This document shows, one piece after another, positions 19,754-30,074 of a stretch of DNA of 64,000 nucleotides (positions are counted from its first letter, which is position 1; each line of letters opens with the position of its first letter). Both the position numbers and the translations under genes were made by a program. A model generated the notes under the pieces. The model was given only the letters and a program-made list of their open reading frames with translations, ran no database searches and was not told the DNA's origin. The stretch lies in NCBI RefSeq assembly GCF_013366805.1, contig NZ_WQMO01000001.1, positions 1 to 64,000 on the forward strand. Direction: 5' to 3'. Source of the DNA: Wolbachia endosymbiont of Litomosoides brasiliensis. GTDB taxonomy: Bacteria > Pseudomonadota > Alphaproteobacteria > Rickettsiales > Anaplasmataceae.

Positions 19754-20965
19754 TTATACTTCATAGTTAACTAACTGTATTTCACTAACCCAATTACTTT
19801 TTTCCTGATCCAGCCTATCATCTAATATTGCTTGTCTTATCGACTTCATCAGTTTGTTCATAAAGAAAACATTGTGAATGGTAATGAGAGTATAGGCTAG
19901 AAGTTCTTTGGCTTTCAACAAATGATGTATATAAGCTCTCGAATGTTTTCTGCAGGTAAAACATAAACAGTCACTCTCAATTGGATTATCGTCTAGTTCA
20001 AATTGTTGGTTTCGCAAATTAATATGCTCTTTACACCCTGAGGAAACAGAATTTTTATTTTTCACCTTAATAAGCGCGCTGCCATGCCTTGCCAAGCGGG
20101 TTGGATGTACGCAATCAAATGTGTCAATTCCAAGCTCTACTGTGCGAAAAATATCTGCAATCCCACCAATGCCAAGCAAATGGGTGGGCCTGTCTTTTTT
20201 TAAGTGTTCTATAGTAAAAGAAACTACATCGTACATCTGTTCCTTGCTTTGACCAAGTGACCCACCTATTGCTTGACCAAAAAATGGTAAGTTGTTAATA
20301 AAACTGCAACTTTCTCTACGCAAATCTTGGTACACTCCACCTTGGCTAATTCCATACAGTGCTTGTTTGCCATTATCATCTCTTCCAAATTCATTTAAAG
20401 AACGCTCAGCCCACTTGAGGCTCATGAGCATTGACTTTCTTGTGTATTCTTTGCTGACGTGAAATGGGGTGCATTCATCTAAAACTAGGATTAAATCTGC
20501 ACCTAATTTCTGTTGAATTTGTATAGATCTCTCAGGGGTTAAACAATAAGTTTTACCATTAATGTAAGAACGAAAAATCGCCCCATCCTCATCAATTTTA
20601 ATCAGAGTTTTTTGTTTTTTTCCTATTCCCTTTACCTCTTCAGAAACTGATCCATGTCCCAAACTAAATGTCTGATATCCACCTGAGTCAGTTAGCATTG
20701 GCCCATTCCATCCCATCATCTTGTGTAGACCACCAAGTTTTGCAACAATATTTTCTCCTGGTTGGAGCATTAGATGATAAGTGTTAGAAAGTATTATTTG
20801 AGTACCTGCTTCACTGATCCTTTCGATATCTGCAGCTTTAATTGCAGCTTTTGTTGCACAGAATATAAATGCTGGTGTTTCTATGTTTCCATTTGGAGTT
20901 TTAATTGTTCCAGTTCTTGCAGAGTCTGATTGTTTAATTATCTTGAATGTAAAGTTTTCCCTCAT
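19754..20965 (-). CDS. tgt: Queuine/preQ1 tRNA-guanine transglycosylase
   Basis: A 403-residue TIM-barrel enzyme that exchanges G34 for a queuosine precursor in GUN-anticodon tRNAs. Seen are LTDSGGYQTFSLG (active-site Asp), DECTPF, the nucleophile region IDTFDCVHPTRLARHG, and the zinc ligands CLCFTCRKHSRAYIHHL. The start immediately follows the nuoE stop, so both are cotranscribed. Confidence 0.94.
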   Translation of the reverse strand: MRENFTFKIIKQSDSARTGTIKTPNGNIETPAFIFCATKAAIKAADIERISEAGTQIILSNTYHLMLQPGENIVAKLGGLHKMMGWNGPMLTDSGGYQTFSLGHGSVSEEVKGIGKKQKTLIKIDEDGAIFRSYINGKTYCLTPERSIQIQQKLGADLILVLDECTPFHVSKEYTRKSMLMSLKWAERSLNEFGRDDNGKQALYGISQGGVYQDLRRESCSFINNLPFFGQAIGGSLGQSKEQMYDVVSFTIEHLKKDRPTHLLGIGGIADIFRTVELGIDTFDCVHPTRLARHGSALIKVKNKNSVSSGCKEHINLRNQQFELDDNPIESDCLCFTCRKHSRAYIHHLLKAKELLAYTLITIHNVFFMNKLMKSIRQAILDDRLDQEKSNWVSEIQLVNYEV

Positions 20966-21475
20966 CTATTTATTAGAAAGTTCTGCTAGAATGTTTTCTA
21001 CCCTTTTAGGGGTAAGGTTTTCATAAAAATCATTGTTGACCTGCACAACAGGAGCATTAACACACGCACCAAGGCACTCAACTTCTTTTAGAGTAAACAG
21101 ATTATCCTTAGTAGTCTCACCTATGTTAATTTCGAGTTTCTTTTTAAGAGTATTTAAAATTTCTTCACTACTGCATAACCAGCAAGGAGTTGTCCTGCAA
21201 ACTTGTATCAGATATTTACCCACCTGTTTTAAATTATACATGGCATAAAAACTTGCCACTTCATATACACGAATATGTGGAATATGTAGCATATTAGCAA
21301 CGTAGCGCATAGCGGGTTCAGGAACCCATCCACATTGCTCTTGAACGAGATATAGTAAGGGCATAACAGCGCTGCCTTCCTTGCCTTTTGGGTACACCTC
21401 TATAAATTTTTTTGCTTTCTTGAGGTTCTCTAATGTAAAACTAAACTGCTCTTCTTTTTTTTCTTTCATTTGCAA
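20966..21475 (-). CDS. nuoE: NADH-quinone oxidoreductase subunit E
   Basis: A 169-residue thioredoxin-like [2Fe-2S] subunit of complex I. The cluster ligands are visible as C-x4-C in CRTTPCWLC and C-x3-C in ECLGACVNAP. It begins MQMKEKKEEQF; either Met may be used. Other nuo subunits are not in the window, which agrees with the scattered complex I genes of Rickettsiales. Confidence 0.93.
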   Translation of the reverse strand: MQMKEKKEEQFSFTLENLKKAKKFIEVYPKGKEGSAVMPLLYLVQEQCGWVPEPAMRYVANMLHIPHIRVYEVASFYAMYNLKQVGKYLIQVCRTTPCWLCSSEEILNTLKKKLEINIGETTKDNLFTLKEVECLGACVNAPVVQVNNDFYENLTPKRVENILAELSNK

Positions 21476-21657
21476 GACTCATGTAAACCTCAATAGATTA
21501 TACTTGAAGAGCTAACAATTGCAATTGCTGGTTTTCTAAGAAATAGCGTCCTATAGCATCATACTATCTGCAAGAGTGATATTACTTATTTATCCAGTCT
21601 ATGAGCTCTTTGTTTCTACTCATTTTCTATATTTCATTTTGCAGGTCATGATGTTGC

Positions 21658-22107
21658 TTATACTAATTCTCATTGTTAGTGGGTTAAATGAATGACATTG
21701 CAGAGTTGTTTAATTGTGGAGTGAGAAAGAGGGATAATAAGTTTGCACAAAGCACTCTCAAGCGAAGCAATTGTATTATAGACTTTATTATGCAAAGTAT
21801 TATGTTTTATATACAACTAAAGTCCTCGATAAGATTGAGCTCAGGTGCGTATGGTGGTAGATGTATAATCCCGATATTTTTAGGTACCTTTAAATTTTTT
21901 GGCTTATGCTAATTAGTATAATCAATGACAAGAAAAGCTTCTTGTGTTTTTAAGTGTTGCAACATTTATTCAAGAGATGTATTCATATAATCAATGTTGA
22001 CATTCAGTGTAAGTATGTTAGAACTCTCTAATATTTTTGGAATTAACTGCACTATAGAGACAAAAATTTTGTCTACCTAATTTCACTTTAACCTGTGTTC
22101 TAATACC
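21658..22107 (-). mobile_element. IS630-family fragment (copy F), 3' part of an interrupted element
   Basis: The minus-strand 3' terminus TATACTAATTCTCATTG and the DDE part up to near 22107. It is cut by the start of copy G, and the rest of the same orientation resumes at about 23165 as fragment H. Confidence 0.78.
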
Positions 22108-23160
22108 AATTCCTGCTGTGCAGGGAACGGATAGGCTAATGGAAAAGAAGCAATACTAAAGTAAGTAAGATAGCAAGGTTTAGATGGCGCTGAAATCAAA
22201 ATTATTGGATAAAAAAGTTGTGGAATCGGAAAAAGAAATGCTGAAGAAAGTGCTAAATAGCACACATGTTGTAAAAAAACTAAATGCTGTAATTGCAACA
22301 AAAAGTACAGTATAACAGCCGTAGTAAAGTATGCTGCATTTCAAGAACAGCACTAACTATATGAATAAAGCACCTGAGATTTGGAAGAGAAGAAAGATTG
22401 TTTGCTCCCTTCAACGTCATAAGAAAACTAGATTAAATCAGAGTCAATTTGAACAAGTTGAAGTATGGATGCAAAGAAATCCTAATATTATCATTGAAAA
22501 TAAGAATCTAAGGAAAATTTAGCTTGAATGTCACAAGTCTATAGTGCACCGTAGTGTGCAAAAAATGAGTTTTTGCATATTATGTCAAGAACAATTCACA
22601 ATGGACAGGATAAGGGTGGGCAGAAGAGTTTAAGAAAAACTTAATTAGATTATTGGTAAGTATCCTGAACAAGAGTTGTTCATCTTTAATGAATCGCGAT
22701 TTGGCGTACGTTTAAAAATTGGATACGGGTGATTTGAAAAGGGCGTGAGAACACAGATTAAAGTAAAATTAAAGTGAGTAATTCTAAAAATATAGAGAGT
22801 TCTAGCGTATTTGTACCTGATGTCAACACTGATTATATGAATATATTTCTTGAACAAGTGTTGCAATCATTTTAAAAATACGAGACGCCTTTCTTATCAT
22901 GGGTTATGCTAGTTGGCATAAGTCAAAAAATTTGAAGGTACTAAAAATATCGAGATTATATACCTACCACCATGCTTACTAGAGCTCAATCCTATTGAGA
23001 GATTTTGGTTGTATATAAAACAGAACATTTTGTAAAAGTCTATGATGCAATTATCTTGCTTGAGAGTGCTTTATGCAAACTTATGACCCTCTTTAATTTG
23101 CTTCGCAATTAAACAACTCTGCAATGTCACTTACTTGACACACTGGAAATAAGAGCTGAC
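22108..23160 (+). mobile_element. IS630-family element (copy G), nested inside F/H
   Basis: A plus-strand copy beginning TACCAATTCCTGCTG with MALKSKLLDKKVVESEKEML readable from 22182. There are frameshifts after that, and a DDE end with LPPCLLELNPIERFW-like coding near 22966-23010. It lies between fragments F and H, consistent with insertion of one IS630 into another followed by decay. Confidence 0.8.
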
Positions 23161-23164
23161 ATTA

Positions 23165-23650
23165 CCAGTAATTTCAATTAAGTTTTTTTAATTCTTCCTA
23201 TCTACGTTTTATCTTGTTTATAAATTGGCCTTAGCGTAATATGTGGAAACTTTATTTTTGTGTATTATAGTGTACTATAAGCTTGCTGACATTCAAGTCA
23301 AATTTTTCCTGGATTCTTACTCATTTCTTTAATAAAAGATTGGGCCTTTCTTGCATCCATACTTTAACTTATTCAAATTAACTCTGATTCAATCTAGTTT
23401 TTCTATGACGTTGAGGGGAGTAAATAATTTTACTTCCAAGTTTTAGGTACTTTATATCTATGTAGTTGATGCTGTTTTTAAAATGCAGCATATTTTGCTA
23501 AGGCTGTTATACTGTACTTTTTTGCTGTAATTATAGCATTTTTATCCAATAATCTTGATTTCAATGCTATTTAAACCTCGTTGTTTTACTTACGTAAAGC
23601 TTCCTTTCAATTATTATCCGTCCGTTTCTTAGTATAGTGGGAACTAGTAT
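23165..23650 (-). mobile_element. IS630-family fragment (copy H), 5' part of the interrupted element
   Basis: The minus-strand transposase middle and N-terminal region, ending in GGGAACTAGTATGA. With F it would rebuild one element lacking roughly 100 bp at the junction with G. Confidence 0.78.
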
Positions 23651-23716
23651 GAGTAGAACACAGTTAACTTTCGCAGTGTTTTAAAGTATAGTTTCAGTGT
23701 ACATAACTAGATATAA

Positions 23717-24724
23717 ATGAAAACCATTTTGGCCGTTGAAACAAGCTGTGATGAAACTGCAGTGGCGATTGTAAATAGTGACAAGCAAATCCTTGCTCAT
23801 GAAATTCTTTCTCAAGCAGAACACAAAAAACACGGCGGTGTAATTCCTGAGATAGCATCACGTGCTCATATGGAGCATCTAGGCAGTCTGATAAGAAACG
23901 CTATGGAAAAATCCAACCTCAATTTTTGTGATCTGGATGCGACTGCGGCAACGTCAGGACCAGGGCTTATAGGTGGGTTAATAGTTGGTACAATGATGGC
24001 CAAAGCAATTGCACACGTGACACAGAAACCATTCATTGCTGTTAACCATCTAGAAGCGCATATATTGGTTATTAGGTTACTATATGAAGTCAAATTTCCG
24101 TTTTTAGTCCTGTTAATATCAGGTGGTCACTGCCAATTTTTAATTGCACAGAATGTAGGTAAATATATTAAACTTGGAGAAACGCTTGATGACTCGTTAG
24201 GTGAAGCATTTGATAAAGTTGCTAGAATGTTGGGATTAAGCTATCCAGGAGGTCCATTAATTGAGAAGCTAGCTAAAAAGGGCAATGGCGCAAGGTTTAG
24301 GTTCCCAAGGGCAATGAAAAAACGTCCTGGATGCAATTTTTCATTTTCTGGGATCAAAACTGTAGTAAAGAACCTAGTGCGGGAACTTGAAATGAGTGAA
24401 CAAGACGTGTGCGATGTATGCGCTTCGTTTCAAGAGTGTATTAGTGAAATATTATTGGATAGAGTCAAAAATGCAGTTATTATGGCTGAATCTTTAAATA
24501 TTAAGATCAAAGACTTTGTGATTACTGGTGGGGTTGCAGCAAATAGTTTCCTGAGAGGAAAATTGAAAAAACACATAAACTTAAACATGTTTTTTCCTCC
24601 AAGTAACTTATGTACAGATAATGCAGTAATGGTTGGGTGGACAGGAGTTGAAATATTACAGAAGGATTACATAAACTCCCTCAATTTTGCACCAAGGCCA
24701 AGGTGGGAATTGGAAAGTTATTAA
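23717..24724 (+). CDS. tsaD: tRNA N6-threonylcarbamoyladenosine transferase
   Basis: A 335-residue ASKHA-fold enzyme that with TsaB/TsaE installs t6A37 on ANN-decoding tRNAs. Seen are VETSCDETAVAIV, the metal site NHLEAHILV, LLISGGHCQ, the DDSLGEAFDKVARMLGL block and the C-terminal CTDNAVMVGW. Length matches the family. It starts at ATG 23717, 66 bp after the IS cluster, which therefore lies in its promoter region. Confidence 0.96.
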   Translation: MKTILAVETSCDETAVAIVNSDKQILAHEILSQAEHKKHGGVIPEIASRAHMEHLGSLIRNAMEKSNLNFCDLDATAATSGPGLIGGLIVGTMMAKAIAHVTQKPFIAVNHLEAHILVIRLLYEVKFPFLVLLISGGHCQFLIAQNVGKYIKLGETLDDSLGEAFDKVARMLGLSYPGGPLIEKLAKKGNGARFRFPRAMKKRPGCNFSFSGIKTVVKNLVRELEMSEQDVCDVCASFQECISEILLDRVKNAVIMAESLNIKIKDFVITGGVAANSFLRGKLKKHINLNMFFPPSNLCTDNAVMVGWTGVEILQKDYINSLNFAPRPRWELESY

Positions 24725-24910
24725 AAATTTTTAGCTCTAGGTTAAGTAATGCAGAAAATATCAATTTTATTTCTTTTTGTTATCGTTTATATTTCTTGTT
24801 TACATGTGTTAATATTTTATTCTATTAACTTAGAATAAGCTAACTACCGTTGTTAATATTTTTATAATAAAAATTATATGCGGTGCATGAATTAGATTGA
24901 GAAAGAAATT

Positions 24911-26653
24911 GTGGAAATTACTCCATCAATAAAAAAAGAATTGAGGCAAAGCGCACTGTATGTCTGCTTAGAAAAATGCAAAGGTACATTTTGGTTTATT
25001 TTTTGGTTTAGTTCAGGAATCAATTTGTTAATGTTATTTCTGCCACTTTACACCTCTCAAGTGCTCGACCGAGTGCTATCAAGCGGAAGCGTATCAACAC
25101 TAACTATGCTGACAATTATCACTTTATCCGCGTTTGCGTGCTCTGCAATGCTTGAAACTTGCCGATATTTAACCATGGCAAAAATTGGTGATTGGATTGA
25201 TAAAGCTGTAACACCAGACCTGATAGTAAGATCAATTAGGCTAACATCAGTGCAGAGCTCAACTTCCAGTGGTGAAGCAATACGAGATCTTGGACTGATA
25301 AAAAATTTCATTACAGGAAATGGAATATTTTCACTATTTGACACTCCATGGTCTTTAATTTACCTTGTTGTGATCTTTATGATACATGCTTCCACGGGAT
25401 TCATAGCTGTTACCGGAATTATTATATTAGTCTCTATGGCAGTATGGAATGAGCTTGCTACTAAACGTATATTACAAGAAACTAACGAAGAAACTATACG
25501 TAACATCAACGCTATAGACGTTGCAACGAGAAATGCAGAAGTAGTTGAAGCTATGGGTATGTCAGAATCCATAGTCTCTGATTGGTGTAAACGAAATGAC
25601 CGAAATCGGGCGATGCAAATCAAAGCACAAAATCGTTCTAATGTAATTACTGGTATCACCAAGTTTTTACGCTCAACTCTGCAAATATCGGTAATTGGAA
25701 CAGGTGCATTACTTGCGATTACAGCTCATAAGACTGCCGGTAGTATTATCGCTGCTTCGATTTTAATGGGTAGAGTATTAGCTCCATTTGATGCAGCGGT
25801 TCATACTTGGAAATTCTTAAATCAGGCAAGAATGTCATATGAAAGGCTACAAAGACTTATATTAACGTCACCAAAGAGAGAGCAAACTATGGCTCTACCA
25901 GAACCTACAGGAAAATTGGAATTTGATAGAGTGTTTTTTACTCCTTATGGAAGCAGCAGACCGACAATAAAGGGTATATCATTTGTAATAGAACCAGGCG
26001 ATGTAGTTGGTGTTATTGGTGCAAGTGCTTCTGGTAAGTCAACCATAGCAAAACTAACTGTTGGTGTGTGGAAACCTATATCTGGCGTAGTAAGACTGGA
26101 CGGCGCTGATGTGTACACTTGGAATCGAGAAAATTTCGGTAATTATGTTGGTTACTTACCTCAAGATGTTGAATTATTTAATACCAGTGTTAAAGCCAAT
26201 ATTGCTCGCATGAGATTAGATCCAGATCCTGAAGAAATAGTCAAAGCAGCAAAAATCACAGGAATACATGAACTGATACTAAGTCTACCAAATGGGTACG
26301 ATACAACGATAGGGAGTTTTGGAGTAACACTTTCTGGTGGGCAGAAACAGCTGCTCGGTCTTGCAAGAGCTTTTTATGGGAATACAAAACTTTTGGTGCT
26401 CGATGAGCCAAATGCCAACTTAGATAGCAATGGAGAAGCATGCTTAATTAATGCAATCAGTGTTGCAAGAAAGCAGAATACAACTACCGTTATCGTAACT
26501 CACAAACTAACATTGTTATCTGTGGTTGATAAAGTAATACTCATGTCAGACGGTGTTATTTATGCTATGGGACCGAAAGATGAGATTTTGAGTAAATTAG
26601 TTGCTTCATCATTAGGTGATGCAGAAGATAAGCGTTCTTCGGCAAGTAGTTAA
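24911..26653 (+). CDS. Type I secretion ABC transporter (permease-ATPase, PrtD/HlyB-like)
   Basis: A 580-residue half-transporter: a membrane domain of about six helices (residues 28-300) fused to an ABC ATPase. Walker A is GASASGKST at 370-378, the Q-loop YLPQD, the signature LSGGQ at 474-478 and Walker B LLVLDEP at 494-500, followed by a His switch in VTHKL. It lacks the N-terminal C39 domain, as in PrtD-type exporters of RTX or other C-terminally signalled substrates. The start is GTG at 24911 with a GAGAAAG box. No membrane-fusion protein or substrate gene is adjacent. Confidence 0.88.
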   Translation: MEITPSIKKELRQSALYVCLEKCKGTFWFIFWFSSGINLLMLFLPLYTSQVLDRVLSSGSVSTLTMLTIITLSAFACSAMLETCRYLTMAKIGDWIDKAVTPDLIVRSIRLTSVQSSTSSGEAIRDLGLIKNFITGNGIFSLFDTPWSLIYLVVIFMIHASTGFIAVTGIIILVSMAVWNELATKRILQETNEETIRNINAIDVATRNAEVVEAMGMSESIVSDWCKRNDRNRAMQIKAQNRSNVITGITKFLRSTLQISVIGTGALLAITAHKTAGSIIAASILMGRVLAPFDAAVHTWKFLNQARMSYERLQRLILTSPKREQTMALPEPTGKLEFDRVFFTPYGSSRPTIKGISFVIEPGDVVGVIGASASGKSTIAKLTVGVWKPISGVVRLDGADVYTWNRENFGNYVGYLPQDVELFNTSVKANIARMRLDPDPEEIVKAAKITGIHELILSLPNGYDTTIGSFGVTLSGGQKQLLGLARAFYGNTKLLVLDEPNANLDSNGEACLINAISVARKQNTTTVIVTHKLTLLSVVDKVILMSDGVIYAMGPKDEILSKLVASSLGDAEDKRSSASS

Positions 26654-26791
26654 TGAGAGCAGTGTTTGTTACTTTCTTTTACCTTAATAATCCACTTATT
26701 TACTAAGGTATTCGTATCCATTCGGCCAAGTGGTGTGAGAGACGGTAGATAGGCGTTGTAAAAAGAGTTTAGCTCTATTTTGTTTTCATGT

Positions 26792-27880
26792 TATACTAAT
26801 TCCTACTATATAAGGAACAGGTGGGCAACAGTGGGAAAGAGGCCATGCTGAAGCAAGTAAAATAGCGGGGTTTAAATAGTGTTGAAATCAAAATTATTGG
26901 ATGAAAAGTCGTGAAATCAACAAAAAGAATGCTAAAAGAATTATAAAATAATGCATGTGTTGCAAAAAAAACTAGATACTGTAATTGTAGCAAGAAAACA
27001 CAGTATAGCAGCTATAGAAGAATATGTTGCGTTTCAAAAACAGCACTAGCTACATAGATGAAGCGCTAAAATTTGGAAGAAAGGAAAAATTATTTGCTCC
27101 CCCTTGACGGTGAAAAACTAGATTGAATTAGAGCCAGTTTGAACTGGTTGAAGCATGGTACAAAAAAGCTAATATTACTACTAAAGGAATGAGGATAAAA
27201 ATCTAGGAAAAATTTAGCTTGAACGTCAGAAGTCTACAGTATATTGCAATATGCAGAAAGTGAAGTTTTCATATATTACGTCAAGGCCAATTTACAATGA
27301 ACAAGATAAAGGTAGATAGGAAAAGTTTAAAAGAAAACTTAATGAGGCTATTGAAAGTATTCCTGAACAAGAGCTTTTCTTTGATGAATTGGCGGTTTAG
27401 CATATATTCGAAAGTTAGACACGAGTGGTTTAAAAAGGATATTAAAATACAAGTTAAAGTAAAATTAGGTAAACAAAATTTTTATCTTTACAGTGCAGTT
27501 GATCCTAGAAATGGAGAGGGTTCCAGCTTGTTGCACTGAATGTCAACACTGATTGTATGAATATATTTCTTGAATAAATGTCATAATATTTAGAAATACA
27601 AGAAGCCTTTCTTGTCACGGGTTATGCTAGTTAGTGTAAGTCAAAAAATTTAAAGGTACCTAAAAATATCGAGGTTATAACCCACCACCATACTCACCTG
27701 AGCTCAATCTTATTGAGAAACTTTTGTTATATATAAAACAGAGCATTTTGCATGGTAAAATCTATAATACAATTGCATTGTTTGAGGGCGCTTTGTGCAA
27801 ATTTATTACCTCTCTTTCTCACTCTGCAATTAAACAACTCTGCGATGTTGCTTATTTTACTTACTAACAAATGAGGATTT
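26792..27880 (+). mobile_element. IS630-family element (copy I), degenerate
   Basis: A plus-strand copy from TATACTAATTCCTAC to AACAAATGAGGATTTTATTAGG. The middle of the transposase is readable at 27297-27539 (WFKKDIKIQVKVKLGKQNFY). Several stops are present. Confidence 0.8.
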
Positions 27881-27903
27881 TATTAGGAGTAGACGGAAAA
27901 TAG

Positions 27904-27962
27904 TGTCATTCCAGTGTGTGACGCTGTAATCCAGACTGAATCCTACGGTCAAGCGGTAGGAT
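27904..27962. repeat. Palindromic repeat of the Wolbachia type at the dapA 3' end
   Basis: GTCATTCCAG...GTGACGCTG followed by ATCCTAC-GGTCAAGCG-GTAGGAT, where the last part is an inverted repeat at 27940-27962. The same sequence family lies in the MidA-like gene (45310-45332) and in pheT (57274-57288). The palindrome supplies the last codons and the stop of dapA. Confidence 0.65.
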
Positions 27963-28851
27963 GATAAAAATGATTGACTTTTTCTAAATTTAGAATTATT
28001 TCAGTTGCTTTTTTTATCTCATTAACAGAAGGTAAGTCTTGTGTACTGAGTGGTAGGCGGACAGTTCTATGTTCTATAAGTCCAATATCATGTAGCAGTG
28101 CTTTAGTGGGTATTGGGTTGCTAGCAATAAATAGAGCTTTACAAGCTTGTTGCCAGACATCTGTATGAAGACTCTTACCATTAAGGCATTGCTTAACATA
28201 TTCATGTGCTACGTGTGGCCAGACATTGGAAGCAACGGAAACTAGGCCGGCTGTACCGTGGGTAGCCATGTCATGCATCATATCATCATCTCCGCAAAAA
28301 ACCTCGATATTTGGTGCGACTTTCTTATACTTAATTAAAGTATCAACGGTTCCGCTTGAGTCTTTAATAGCCCAAAATCTTTCGTGGCTAGATAAGTTGC
28401 ATACAGTTTCAGTGTGAAGGCTGACTCCTGCTCTTGATGGGATGTTATAAAACATAGCTGGCACGTGAGCCTTTTCAAGCAGCTTTTCAAACCATAAAGT
28501 TTGTCCTATAACGCCAGGCTTTGTGTAAATGGGAGTTGTCATTAAGTAACCATGAATGGGTATATCCTTGCAAAAGTTAAGCCATTCAAGAGTTTGATGT
28601 AAATTTATTCCCGGCACACCAATTATGATTTTCGTGTTTAATTTCAGCTTACATACAAATTTAACTAATGTGCGTTTTTCAGAATTAGTGAGCGATAGAC
28701 CTTCACCTGTACTACCTAGCAGCACTACACCATTTTTAGCTTTAGCTTGCATTGCCAGCAAGTGCTGTAAGCTGCAATAGTCTATACTATCTCCGTTGTA
28801 ATTAAAGGGAGTGATGCAAGCAGTCCATAAAAATGTAGATAATGGTTTCAA
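27949..28851 (-). CDS. dapA: 4-hydroxy-tetrahydrodipicolinate synthase
   Basis: A 300-residue TIM-barrel aldolase that condenses pyruvate with aspartate semialdehyde, the first committed step to diaminopimelate and lysine. The Schiff-base Lys is K163 (AIKDSSG), with Y135 (FYNIPSRAG) and GSTGEG at 46-51. It starts at a TTG directly before the conserved LSTFLWTACITPF, 9 bp after ssb. The final residues (YHPTA) and stop come from a palindromic repeat, so the C-terminus has been altered. Confidence 0.93.
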   Translation of the reverse strand: MKPLSTFLWTACITPFNYNGDSIDYCSLQHLLAMQAKAKNGVVLLGSTGEGLSLTNSEKRTLVKFVCKLKLNTKIIIGVPGINLHQTLEWLNFCKDIPIHGYLMTTPIYTKPGVIGQTLWFEKLLEKAHVPAMFYNIPSRAGVSLHTETVCNLSSHERFWAIKDSSGTVDTLIKYKKVAPNIEVFCGDDDMMHDMATHGTAGLVSVASNVWPHVAHEYVKQCLNGKSLHTDVWQQACKALFIASNPIPTKALLHDIGLIEHRTVRLPLSTQDLPSVNEIKKATEIILNLEKVNHFYHPTA

Positions 28852-28860
28852 TTGCAGTTA

Positions 28861-29343
28861 TTAAAATGGTATTTCATCGTCGATTAGCTCTTCTTTTGCC
28901 TCACTATCGAAATTTTCATACTGATTTTTTTGATCTATTTCGTCTTGCTTGTATTCGTTTGATTTATAGTCAAAGCTTGGTGCATTATTTCGTGAGTCTA
29001 AAAGTATAAGAGTACCATTAAAATTCTGTAGTACTACTTCTGTTATATATCTTTCACTACCATTTTGGTCAGTCCATTTTCTAGTTTTCAAAGAGCCTTC
29101 AATGTAAACTTTACTGCCTTTGCGTGCAAAATCTTTTACGATTTTTACTAATCCTTCGCTAAAAATTACAATATTATGCCATTCTGTCTTTTCAGAGCGC
29201 ACGCCGGAAAGTTTATCAATCCAACCTTCAGATGTAGCTATTGAAAAATTCGCCATCTCTTTTCCATTTTGCATAGTTCTAATTTCAGGATCCCTTCCTA
29301 AATTACCAACTAATATGACTTTGTTTACAGTACCGTTGGACAT
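28861..29343 (-). CDS. ssb: Single-stranded DNA-binding protein
   Basis: A 160-residue OB-fold protein starting MSNGTVNKVILVGNLGRDPE, with an acidic disordered tail ending DDEIPF, the peptide that recruits repair and replication partners. Length is normal. It is upstream of dapA in the same direction. Confidence 0.95.
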   Translation of the reverse strand: MSNGTVNKVILVGNLGRDPEIRTMQNGKEMANFSIATSEGWIDKLSGVRSEKTEWHNIVIFSEGLVKIVKDFARKGSKVYIEGSLKTRKWTDQNGSERYITEVVLQNFNGTLILLDSRNNAPSFDYKSNEYKQDEIDQKNQYENFDSEAKEELIDDEIPF

Positions 29344-29397
29344 AATTGTGCTTTGAATAAACTCTTTATATTATCTTATGTAAAAATAATATTGTCA

Positions 29398-29583
29398 AAT
29401 TTAATAAGAAGTACATTACACGTCTTGCGTTTAAATTATCTAGCACCAAAAGTAAAAGAAGATGTTTTAGATGAGATCCAACTAGGTCATCTGAAAGTGA
29501 TAGACTTCAGGAAGAATGAGATACCGTTACTATGGAGTGAGCAACTGAAAAAATTTTACTGGTCAATAGAAAAAGCTGATTAA
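29398..29583 (+). pseudogene. C-terminal remnant of a serine recombinase (phage-type)
   Basis: The frame reads VLRLNYLAPKVKEDVLDEIQ and ends with IPLLWSEQLKKFYW. This matches the pattern of the C-terminal end of large serine recombinases (a LAP-I-E-IL helix followed by IPL-W-EQ), as carried by WO-type prophages. The catalytic N-terminal domain is absent. It could be a trace of a former prophage. Confidence 0.45.
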
Positions 29584-29692
29584 AGAAAAGGTATGTGAAG
29601 CTAGGTCTTATCTTTTACATGTAAACCTTATATGATTTTGAACATTGTATAAAGTGGTTGACAGTTACTGAAGTGCCAGTTAAGTTATTAAT

Positions 29693-30074
29693 ATGCATAT
29701 ATCATGGGAGGGTAAAGTAAACTTTAACCAATATGTAGAAGCTAGTGCTTTAAAAGTGTTGGGTGCTACAGTCGATATAAACAAGCTAGTAAGTTTTTTA
29801 AAAGCAATAAGCATATTGTAAAACTTAGTTTAAAATATGTAAGAATTAATGATTAAAGGTGCAAAAAAGTTAGCTGAGCTTGCATAGCTTACTGTGCTTG
29901 ATCTAAGTGTGAACAGAATTTATGACAAAGGATTTAGCTAATGATAATCTTTTAAATCTTACTGAACTTAATTTACATGGTAACAACATTGGTGGCAAAT
30001 TAGCTAGTAAAGCTATTCTTACTTTATTGGAAAGAAACGTAATAGAGAAATGGAAAAGAGGCATATTGGAGTAA
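29693..30074 (+). pseudogene. Leucine-rich-repeat protein pseudogene
   Basis: Starting at ATG 29693 the frame codes for MHISWEGKVNFNQY and on to a stop after about 42 codons. Further on, LAELxxLTVLDLSVNRI and, in another frame, NLLNLTELNLHGNNIGGKLA are typical LRR (RNI-type) repeats. Several stops and at least two frame changes show that the gene is dead. LRR proteins of this type are candidate effectors in Wolbachia. Confidence 0.55.

Noticed and set aside
29658-29690. Promoter before the LRR remnant
   Set aside because: TTGACA is present at 29658-29663 but the -10 region (TAAGTT) is weak and the gene is dead.
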